This document shows, piece by piece, positions 12,701-24,700 of a stretch of DNA of 64,000 nt. The position numbers were made by a program, and so were the translations under genes. The stretch is from Diploptera punctata. Its lineage: Eukaryota; Arthropoda; Insecta; Blattodea; Blaberidae. Below the pieces are notes generated by a model. That model was not told where the DNA came from, ran no database searches, and worked only from the letters and a program-made list of their open reading frames with translations. Every line of letters begins with the position of its first letter. Within the stretch, counting starts at the first letter, position 1. Where the stretch lies: positions 558,001 through 622,000 of the forward strand of contig JASPKZ010005710.1 in the NCBI GenBank assembly GCA_030220185.1, read 5' to 3'.

Positions 12701-15700
12701 CAATTTCCTAGCCCAGAAAATGCTATTGGAGGAGCTCAGTGCAATGTCTGAGATCGAGTGGTATGGCTGCTTCCAGAAGTGGTTCCAGAGGATGCAACGG
12801 TGTATAGAATGTGCTGGAGAGTTGTTTGAAAAGATATGATAGGTATGGAAACTCTATCATGACCCATTTTAAAGTGCCAAAGAACTATATGTTTAAATTG
12901 TTTCCTAATATTGATGGTGAGTGCAATATATAAAGGGTTAGATATAAATGCAGAGGTTAAGCTGTTTCTGTGTTGGCTTTGGGATGGATGATACCCAACC
13001 ATTAACCAATGAGAATAGAGTATATTTTAGTTATTTTTATTTATTTAGATGTTATAATTATATTTTTGACATTGCTTTCATTACCAAATGTCAAAAATAT
13101 AGTTATAACATCTAAATATACAAGCGTTACTGCTATAAAGTAAATATTCTCTTTAAAAATTTGCTTACCTGTTATGGTGGCCACTAGATGTCAGTTGGAA
13201 TGACTTCCCACTACCTCTTGTGTGAATTGAGAATACTACATATATAAGAAAAAAATGTATGTTTATGTTGGAATACTTGAGTAGCTCAGTTGATTAGAGT
13301 GCTAAATGTACAGAGTTTAGAGACTTGGGTTCAAATCCCGGCTCAAGCATTCATTTTTCTTTTCATAGCATATTTATTTTTATTTAATTTATATTTAATG
13401 TTTTTTAATTAATTACATTTTTATTATGTTATTTAGTGTGTTTGTAGGTGAATATAATGTACTGATGTGTATAATATAAATATATTTGTGAAATATCGCC
13501 TGTTATCCATCAGCCAATAAGAGAATATTTTCTATGTTTTATATGGTATAGCTCCTGGGATGCTTGCTGGACACATGAACGGTCGCACCATAGAGTTAGT
13601 CTGATGTTGTTTACTAGTTGAAATCTGAATTACTTAGTCCTAAGTGTACATTTTGTTAACATTAATTTGACATGTTTTTCAGCCAGTAGTGCAAGTGATT
13701 TGTCAGCTCCTGCGACGCCTAATTTGAATAAAAACAGAGTGAATGAGAGTCCGAATGTAGATGGTGATGCCACAGCAGTTACAATAGAATCTGATAGCCA
13801 AGAAAAGAATGTCTCGAGCAACACAAATAATCGTAAAGAAAAGAGGAAAAAGAGAATCAAGAGCTGATTTATACAGGTGAGTATGTTTATTTTGTTTTAA
13901 TATTAAACAAATTTTAATATTGATTATAAAAAAATCACTCGCTAATCATGTTGAGACAGTAGAGGGCAAAAAAAATTGCTGTTGCAGTGAACAATGAAAA
14001 CTTTAATAGTGAGTGGAGAACATATTTTTAACGACTCACCTCATATAATTTCAAATTTCTTTGATACCGGCGGTTTCAGACAATATCTTGTCCCTCTTCA
14101 GTCAAGGGAAGAGGGACAAGATATTGTCTGAAACTGCCAGTATCAAAGAAATTTGAAATTATATAAGGTGAGTCGTTAAAAATATGTTCTCCACTCACTA
14201 TTAATGATATAACCTCATAATATTTACTTCCCAATATTAATTTAAATATAATGAAAACTTTCTCCAAGTTTTCCAAATGGATGTTGAATATTTCAGACAA
14301 TGCACGATGCCAGGACTGTTCAACATCACAAAATAGATAATCTTGCATATTTCATAAATGTAATATGGCTGACACAAATTTTCAATTTCACTAATGTCTA
14401 TTTGCCCTTCAAAAACTTTATCAATTTTATTATGCATTGTATGAAATTTCCCACATTCTTTTTACAGAAAATAATCTTTCCATTACTTATAAAAATTCAC
14501 TAAATTCAGCAACATATTGCTGCAAATGAGAATGAATATCTGGCTTTATATTCAGCATTATGTCATTAATCACTTCACTTAATTTATCGGTACTGTAAAA
14601 ATTTAATTTAAAATCTTTAACTTTGCAAAGAAACAATATCTTATAGGCCGTACATTAATTTAACACTTTATGTTGCAGGGGTCCTGGAGGCAGTGCATTA
14701 CCAAAAGATGTACTCAATAACCTAACGCAGTTCCAAAGGAAACAGAAGAAAGGAACAATAGATGTCTGGTGGCTTTATGATGATGGAGGTGATATTTCTT
14801 TATAATCTGTTTTATACCTAAAGTCTGGATGTTTATAAGATTATATATTTTTCCTTAATATAAATTCAGCAGCGTCTAAACATAAATGCTAATGAATTAC
14901 ATTAATATGATTGTAATGTTTCATTTTAATGCTCGAGCTTACCTACACCTTTATCTTTTAGTCAAATATCAACACTAGATTGCAAGACAATGAAATATTA
15001 AACATACCATATCATAGAACATCTCATTCTTCTTATTTCACTATATTATTTTCTTTCCTATTATGGAATTCATCACCAGTTGAAATCAGGATTAGTCGCT
15101 CAATAGTCAATTTGAAACAAAAATTTTAATTTATGAAGTCCGTATAATTATGTCAATTTTATTGTATTATTATGAATAATTTGATGCATATATTTATAAG
15201 TACTTAGTATTTAAAACTACAAATAAATCTGGACACTATTTGTTACACATAGTTTTTCTATGGTTTATGACAGCACAAATTTAGCTCAAAGAATATATAA
15301 TAAATTTGGGAATTTTTAACATTATGAGGTTCAATTCATAAGAATTAAATGAATCGTGATTTCTTCTTACCTCATACTTCTATGTTTTTTTAAACACAGC
15401 ACTGCAGTATCAGTGACCATTGTCACCATCTTCAGCTGTTTTCACGACTGTCAATTTTTTTCTTTTGCCGGTAATTATCCAAACTGCCATCTGGTGTTTT
15501 TTTGAAGGAATCATTTTTTAAACTGCCATCTTCAAAAATACAACAGATGGCAGTTTAGAAAATAAGTCCTTCAAAAGAACGCCAGATGGCAGTTTGGATA
15601 AATACCGGCAAAAGAAAAAATTGACAGTTGTGAAAACAGCTGAAGATGGTGATAATGGTCGTTGATACTGCAGTGCTGTGTTTAACCCATCAGCGTGGAA

Positions 15701-18700
15701 TGACGTGCAGTGCCTGCATACAATAAACACTACTTCTCTGCAGAGTGCTGATCGAGCATGTTCGACATGCACCACATTTGTTTTATTATGATTCTTAATG
15801 AAAATATACCAAGAAAACAGGCTTTATGAACTGCCATCTCATAGAGGAGATATTAAAATTTCCTTTAACATAGAATATATATTTAAATGCTCCCACGCTG
15901 AGGGGTTAAAAAAACATAGAAGTATGAGGTAAGAAGAAATCACGATTCATTTAATTCTTATCAAAGAATATAAATATGAAATGGAAATGTTAATATTATT
16001 CGTTTTTAAACATCTTAATGATGGACAAATTATATTTGAAAAGAAAAATATATCGATGTTTTTATTATTAATTTCATACATCTCAATGATGGATAAATCA
16101 TATTTAAAGAGAAAAATTATACGTTCAGACCGGGACTTGAACCCGGGACCCTTGGTTTTCTAGTCCAAGTGCTCTACCATTTGAGCTACCTGAGCAAGTA
16201 CCGATCTAAACGCAAATCTTTCTCTATATACCATTCTTTCTCTATATACAACGTATATATACGTTCAAATGGTATATAGAGAAAGATTTGCGTTTAGATC
16301 GGTACTTGCTCAGGTAGCTCAAATGGTATATAGAGAAAGATTTACGTTTAGATCGGTACTTGCTCAGGTAGCTCAAATGGTATATAGAGAAAGATTTGCA
16401 TTTAGATCGGTACTTGCTCAGGTAGCTCAAATGGTATATAGAGAAAGATTTGCATTTAGATCGGTACTTGCTCAGGTAGCTCAAATGGTATATAGAGAAA
16501 GATTTGCGTTTAGATCGGTACTTGCTCAGGTAGCTCAAATGGTATATAGAGAAAGATTTACGTTTAGATCGGTAGTTGCTCAGGTAGCTCAAATGGTATA
16601 TAGAGAAAGATTTGCGTTTAGATCGGTACTTGCTCAGGTAGCTCAAATGGTATATAGAGAAAGATTTACGTTTAGATCGGTACTTGCTCAGGTAGCTCAA
16701 ATGGTATATAGAGAAAGATTTGCATTTAGATCGGTACTTGCTCAGGTAGCTCAAATGGTATATAGAGAAAGATTTGCATTTAGATCGGTACTTGCTCAGG
16801 TAGCTCAAATGGTATATAGAGAAAGATTTGCATTTAGATCGGTACTTGCTCAGGTAGCTCAAATGGTATATAGAGAAAGATTTACGTTTAGATCGGTACT
16901 TGCTCAGGTAGCTCAAATGGTATATAGAGAAAGATTTGCATTTAGATCGGTACTTGCTCAGGTAGCTCAAATGGTATATAGAGAAAGATTTGCATTTAGA
17001 TCGGTACTTGCTCAGGTAGCTCAAATGGTATATAGAGAAAGATTTGCGTTTAGATCGGTACTTGCTCAGGTAGCTCAAATGGTATATAGAGAAAAATTTA
17101 CGTTTAGATCGGTACTTGCTCAGGTAGCTCAAATGGTATATAGAGAAAGATTTGCGTTTAGATCGGTACTTGCTCAGGTAGCTCAAATGGTATATAGAGA
17201 AAGATTTACGTTTAGATCGGTACTTGCTCAGGTAGCTCAAATGGTATATAGAGAAAGATTTGCATTTAGATCGGTACTTGCTCAGGTAGCTCAAATGGTA
17301 TATAGAGAAAGATTTACGTTTAGATCGGTACTTGCTCAGGTAGCTCAAATGGTATATAGAGAAAGATTTGCATTTAGATCGGTACTTGCTCAGGTAGCTC
17401 AAATGGTATATAGAGAAAGATTTGCGTTTAGATCGGTACTTGCTCAGGTAGCTCAAATGGTATATAGAGAAAGATTTGCGTTTAGATCGGTACTTGCTCA
17501 GGTAGCTCAAATGGTATATAGAGAAAGATTTACGTTTAGATCGGTACTTGCTCAGGTAGCTCAAATGGTATATAGAGAAAGATTTGCATTTAGATCGGTA
17601 CTTGCTCAGGTAGCTCAAATGGTATATAGAGAAAGATTTGCTTTAGATCGGTACTTGCTCAGGTAGCTCAAATGGTATATAGAGAAAGATTTGCGTTTAG
17701 ATCGGTACTTGCTCAGGTAGCTCAAATGGTATATAGAGAAAGATTTACGTTTAGATCGGTAGTTGCTCAGGTAGCTCAAATGGTATATAGAGAAAGATTT
17801 GCGTTTAGATCGGTACTTGCTCAGGTAGCTCAAATGGTATATAGAGAAAGATTTACGTTTAGATCGGTACTTGCTCAGGTAGCTCAAATGGTATATAGAG
17901 AAAGATTTGCATTTAGATCGGTACTTGCTCAGGTAGCTCAAATGGTATATAGAGAAAGATTTGCATTTAGATCGGTACTTGCTCAGGTAGCTCAAATGGT
18001 ATATAGAGAAAGATTTGCATTTAGATCGGTACTTGCTCAGGTAGCTCAAATGGTATATAGAGAAAGATTTGCGTTTAGATCGGTACTTGCTCAGGTAGCT
18101 CAAATGGTAGAGCACTTGGACTCGAAAACCAAGGGTCCCGGGTTCAAGTCCCGGTCTGAGCGTATAATTTTTCTCTTTAAATAAGAAAAATATATGCCTA
18201 GACTGGGGTTTGAACCCAGGACCTTTGACTTTCTATGTCAATGCTCTTCCATCTGAGCTAAGATTGGAGGCCTAGGTAGCTCAGATGGAAGAGCATTGAC
18301 ATAGAAAGTCAAAGGTCCTGGGTTCAAACCCCAGTCTAGGCATATATTTTTCTTTTCAAATATAATTTGTCCATCATTAAGATGTTTAAAAACGAATAAT
18401 ATTAACATTGAAAGAAGCACTACTGGCTTTAAAAGTAATGTTTAAATTCCCAATAAAAAGTCTTCTTAATAAAGAAACCTCCATTTGCAAAAATCGTAGC
18501 GACGGCTTGTAGCATTTGGGGTTAGGGAATTAACTATGTATAAGAGAAAAATACGTGTTGAGATTGGAGGCCTAGGTAGCTCAGATGGAAGAGCATTGAC
18601 ATAGAAAGTCAAAGGTCCTGGGTTCAAACCCCAGTCTAGGCGTATATTTTTCTTTTCAAATATGAATTGGAAATTTCACATCTCTGACCAACAATGAACT

Positions 18701-21700
18701 GTCAACCATTGCATGCCAAAATATATTTTGAAATTTCTCCCAGAGAACCGCTGCGATGTACCAAGGACATGTCCGAAAAATTATCTGCCATTTTTAATTG
18801 CAAGGCATGAGAATTGAATCCAGAATCCAGGAATGACAACCCACTTTATGGAGCACATGCCCTTCCTGCTTGATTGAGAATTGAATGGAATGAGGCAGGA
18901 CATGGTGCAGACAACAGGTAGTGAGGGTTATCTAATATAACAATTTGGGAGTTATATTACTTCATAGTTAAATATGGGCAATAACATTATGAGGTTCTTA
19001 ATTCATAAATTAATGAATCAATTTTTTACATCTTACCTCATATCTCATATTTTCTTTAAACACAGGAACTAGTTTTCAAGAGAAATGTCTCTCTCATTTT
19101 TAACCAGTAGTCGTAGGGCCACATGCAAATACATTAGTCTCTACTCAAATTACTTCCAATCACTGGTGAGCTGACTTTCCGTGAGCAAGCGCAAAGATCG
19201 AATTAGCTACCCACTAACTGGCCATGCATGAAAGTTGTTGTTTTCGTAATATTTAGCAAGAAATTACCCAGAATTCTCAGTGATAAAACCACTTCCGTTA
19301 TTTTCGTCTGCTAGAGGAACGCATTTACGCTTGCGTCCCACAAATATTACCGTATACGACGACGTCTGCATCGTGCAATATTACGCTGATTCTCCTGTTC
19401 TTCCAGTTGAATTCTTTGGTAGACTGTATCAAATTCCTCTTCTCTGCATATACCGAAAACATGATCAAAGTCTTCAAGGTCCGACATCTTGGATAAAGCA
19501 GCAAGGTACGCGGCAAGGTTTCAAACTACATCGGTTCCCATCGGGTTGCTCACGATTCGTTTCTCTGCTAAGTCACCTCGCCAGGTAGCTTAGGAATTTC
19601 AACAATTATTATCGCATGAACAGATTTTTGAGTATGCATAAACGTATTTGGATGCAACTTTCTCAGCAGAGTACAGACAGAGAACGACTTTTACGGTCTA
19701 ATGCGTTCATAGATTCGAGTCATAATGTTGGTTGAAAATGAGAGAGATGTTTCTCTTGAAAACTAGTTCCTGTGTTTAAAGAAAACATGAAATTTGAGGT
19801 AACATGTAAAAAATGACTCATTAATTTACGTTATATTACTTCCCTATAGTTTAAATAAAAGATTTGGCATTGGATTTTAGTGCCTTGCAGTTAAAAACAG
19901 CAGATTTTTTTTTTTTGATGTGGCCTTGGTATATTATGCTTCTCTGGAAGAAATTTCACAGCAGGTTTCGGCAAGCATTGGTTGACAGTTCCCATGTCAG
20001 CCTTAACTGATGATGAAAACAAAAGTTTTTGAAACACGTTAGATGAGAAAACAAGTTTCCAATTCATATTTATTTTCCATTCTTGTTAAGATGCATTGAC
20101 AATGTCGCATAAATGTGACGAAAATATGGTCTGCAAGAAAATTTTAAAAAATATGAGGTGAGTTTATAATTAATTATTAGCAGAAGCGACGAAACCTGGT
20201 GTGCATAAAAAAATCAAGAAATATGAGATGAATCAAAACAACCAACTCATTAAAAATTAAAATAAGCCTCATAGTGTTATTTCCTACATATTTTAAATAT
20301 GCATATCATGCCGTAGCGTAGTGGTTAAGGCACTGAGCTACAAGCCGGAGGGTCGAGGGTTTAAGTCCCGTTGGGGTCAGGATTTTTAAACTGACCCAAA
20401 CCCTCTGGCGGCACTATGGCCCTGGGGTCGACTCAGCCTCTAACGGAAATGAGTACCAGACGCTGTTCTGGGGGTAAAGGCAGCCGTCACGCAGGGCTGA
20501 CAACCCGGCTGACATAAAGTGCCGATTGTCTAGAAAAAGTGGGAGCCTTAACCTCCTACTACCCCAAGGACCTCCGGGTCTGTTGTGGGATCACTTTTTA
20601 AGAAGCACCAAAGGCCTGTGAAACATTGCCAACATATACATTAGAGTACAGGCTATTTTTTTAGTATAAAACAAAAAAATGTCAATTTTGATCTCAAATG
20701 GTCAATTTTTCACCCATCACCCCCCCCCCTTAAATATGTATTTATGCAAATATGCTTTAATGTGAAATGTGTTTCAGGTCTGACTCTCCTTCTTCCATAC
20801 ATTATCAGCACAAGAAGAAATTGGTCTGCAAGCAAGCTTCGTGTTTTTGCTCTTGCCAACAAGAAAGATGAGTTGGAATTTGAACAAAGAAAGTAAGTTA
20901 TAAAATTAATGAGTCATTTTAACATCTTACCTCATATTTCATGTTTTATTAAACACGGTAACTATAGTTTTCAAATGATCTTGTCATTCATTTTCAACCG
21001 CCATTATGACTACTGGATATTCGTTGGAATCTCCCTCTATAACGTTGCCATCTGGTGTTGATTTGACAAACTTCGAGATATCGTTGCCATCTGGTATTGA
21101 TTTGATGAAGTTTAGCTAAACTTCTAAAACATTTGGAAAAACCTTTGGATTTGACAGTTTGGGAGAAAATATTTATACAGAAGAACAAATTTAAATCTAT
21201 GAATTTCGACATTCCGGATGAACATGACCTCATCTCGAAGTTCATCAAATCAATACCAGATGGCAACGATATCTTGAAGTTTGTCAAATCAACACCAGAT
21301 GGAAACGTTATAGAGGGAGATTCCAACGAATATCCGGTAGTCATAATGGCGGTTGAAAATGAATGACAAGATCATTTGAAAACTATAGTTACCGTGTTTG
21401 ATAAAACATGAAATATGAGGTAAGATGTTAAAATGACTCATTAATTTATTAATTAAGAACCTCATAATGTGTTTCCCAATTTTAACTTTGAAAAAGAAAG
21501 TAAGTTATAAACTTCATATAAATCATGCATTTTATAGTTTTTGGCATTCTATCAGAATTGTACAGCTCAAACTAGAGTTTAATAAAACCTCAACTAAAAT
21601 ATCCTGCATGATTAAAATTCATCATCATCATCCTGCCTGGTATTAGTCCTAGAAGAACTGTTATGGCCTGAGAAAGCGGTTTTCGTGCCATCTTTTCATA

Positions 21701-24700
21701 GGTCGACCAAGTGACCGTTTCCCATTTGGACAGTAGTTCATTATTGCCTTGGGGATCCTGGATCTAGCCATTCTTGAGACAAGTTCCTTCCAGTTTAGCT
21801 GATATCTGGAGATGTAGGGTCGAATGTTTGAATGCATTAGACAGTAAAAGGCATTCTCTGCTGATAAAGTTTTATTCAAACACATTTTTCTTACTCAGAA
21901 ATCTATTCACGCGGTAATAATTGTAAAGCTATCTGACAAGGTACCTTAAGATCGTAGCTCAAGATATAAGCTTATGTGAAAATCCCGAAGGGAACCGATG
22001 GTAACCGATGTAGTTTGAAACTTATCCAAGATGTCGGACCTTGAAGACTTCGATCATGTTTTCGATATACGCGGAGAAGAGGAATTTGATAGAGTCTACC
22101 AAAGAATTCAACTGGAAGAACAGGAGAATCGGCGTAATATTGCGCGTCGCAGACATGTTTGTATACGGTATTATTTGCGGGATGCAAGCATAAATGCATT
22201 CCTCTATAGCAGACGAAAATAACGGAAGTGGTTTTATCGCTGAGAATTCTGGGTAATTCGTTGCCAATATTACGAAAATGTCAACATTCATGCATGACTG
22301 GTTAAGGCGGCCATTAATTCGATCTCAGCTCACCAGTGATTGGAAGTAATTTGAGTAGAGAGTAATGTATTTGCATACGACCCGTAGTCCAGTATTGGTG
22401 ACACATTAAGTTCTTGGAGGATTTCTACATTTTTCTTTCGATCCCATTTGGTGTAGCCAGCTGTTCTGCGCATAAATTTCATCTCACAAGCTGTTAGTCT
22501 GCTTTCACCTCTCATCCTTATAGTCCATGCTTCACTCCCATAACATAGATGATTAAAATAAAAATATAAAATTATAATTATGGGTCATTTCCATGCCCCT
22601 CTTTCATTCCCCATTTATGTCACATGTCCTGTCCATTGCAGTTTATCAGACTTAACTCTTCTTATTATATCTGTTTTCCTATAAAGATTATGTAGCTCAT
22701 TGTTATGTAATATTCTCCATTTACCTGTCTGTTCATCTCTCTTTAGTCCAAAAATTTTCCTAAGAACTTTATTCTTAAATATTCATAATCTTTTTTCCTC
22801 CCTTAACCCTTAAATTGGCAATGTATCCTATAAGATACACGATTTAATTTATTTAATATTGTTTATAAAACAATATAAAATAAAACAAGTTGAAATTACT
22901 TAAATTTGTGTCAAATTACACGACAATGTACAATATTTTATATGAATTAGTTTTCATTGTGGTCCGAAACATTTAAATAACTTGTGCCAAAAATTATTGT
23001 ATTGTTAATTAAGGGTTAAAAGTAGAGTCCATGTTTCGCATCCATATAGTATAATTGAGAGGACAACAGTTTTATGTATTTTCAGTAGTTGGGATGAAAA
23101 AAGACTCCCTCTAATGTGTAATAGCATGCATTTCCAGAATAGACCCTATATAACTCGGAACATATTATGTTTAGAACCAAAGTTTATAGGAAAATTTTTT
23201 GCATCCTGTATGCATGGTATTCAGGACAAAAATTAGTAATATGTCCAAGAAAATCTGTCTTTTAAGGTGAGCTGTATATTTTATTATTAATTTCATACAT
23301 CTCAATGATGGATAAATCATATTTGAAGAGAAAAATTATACGCGCAGACCGGGACTTAAACCCGGGACCCTTGGTTCTCTAGACCAAGTGCTCTACCATC
23401 TGAGCTACCTGCACAAGTACCGATCTAAGCGCAAATTTTTTTCTATATACGTTGTAATTCCCGTAAAGCCGTACTGGCATTTATAATGTAATGTATAATT
23501 CCCAAATATATCTTCTTAATAAAGGAGCCGCCATTTGCAAAGATAGAAGCAAAGGCTTCATAGCATTTGGTGGGCAGGAATTACAACGTATATCGAGACA
23601 AATTTGCGTTTAGATCGGTACTTGCTCAGGTAGCTCAATGGTAGAGCACTTGGACTAGAGAACCAAGGGTCCTGGGTTGAGGTCCCGGTCTGAGCGTATA
23701 ATTTTTCTCTTCAAATATGAGCTGTATATGACCATTTGAACTTCAATTAGTTCTATATCATGGTGTTATTCCTATTGATTTATATTAATAATAATTGAGA
23801 TGTAGGTGACCTCAAGGGTCCTCATCTAGGGGATATGTGGATGGCGACCACAAGGTGCCCAAGCTGAGCAAAACATTTCTTCCACTTACTTGTGTTTTGC
23901 ACTCTTTTAACTTTACTATCTAACCTCTCTCGGTTAACACTTGTTTTTTCGACCCCGACGCTATTAGGGCATCCGAGTGCTAGGGAGTCTTTCCTTTCTT
24001 GTATTTCTTCTTTCCTTTATTTTCTTTTCTTCTCCAGAAAAGCCTGACCAGAGGCTATAAGATGGCAGCCCCATCACTGGTCTTGCCTTCCTTTGGCCAG
24101 CAACCAATTGAAGGGACTATTATTATGCTTTCAAGTCTTATACGAGAATTTTCCAGAAGGATCAATTTTCTATAGGATCGTAACAGGCCTTGGCCTAATA
24201 CTTGGAAGGAAGAAGAAGAAGGAGATGTAGGTAAACTTTTATCACTTACCTCATATTCTTTTTCTTCTTATACTAGTTTTAAAACCTTTTGTTCCATCAT
24301 CAGTATTTTCACAACTGTTGTTTTGTTGTCCTGAAGAGCCACCTCTTGCTCCATCTGTTGGTAGACTGAAAAACCTCAAAATCAAGTCATTTTCTACCAA
24401 CAGAGAGAGTAAGAGGCCGCTCTTCATGACAACAAAACAATCGTGAAAATGCTGACAATGGAACTGAAGAAGGTTTTGAAACTAGTCTAAGAAGAAAAAT
24501 AATATGAGGTGAGTGATAAAAGTTTACCTAAATAAACAATACCTCATAGTTTTATTTTAGGGAAAAAAAATTATATTTGAACTGGGAGTCGAATCCCAGA
24601 TCTCTGATTCTGTACGTCAGTGCAATAACCGTTATTCCATTTGAACTTCTAATAGGAACGTCAAATTTCTTTCCAATTATACAATTCTGCTTTCATCCAA

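Noticed and set aside
12736..13002. Minus-strand 88-codon frame
   Set aside because: Mostly antisense to the mariner relic; no domain.
16267..18101. CRISPR array
   Set aside because: Units are contiguous without unique spacers, and the context is eukaryotic with spliced exons and SINEs.
16242..18184. Long open frames on both strands (up to 465 codons) with 18-residue repeats
   Set aside because: They follow automatically from a 54-bp period free of stops. The unit is tRNA-leader sequence, both strands are open equally, and a one-base deletion breaks the frame.
19990..20045. CTGATGATGAAAACAAAAGTTTTTGAAAC as a further hammerhead
   Set aside because: The core and stem II fit by eye, but no fold-back partner, plausible stem I or cleavage triplet could be assigned, so it was not annotated as a ribozyme.
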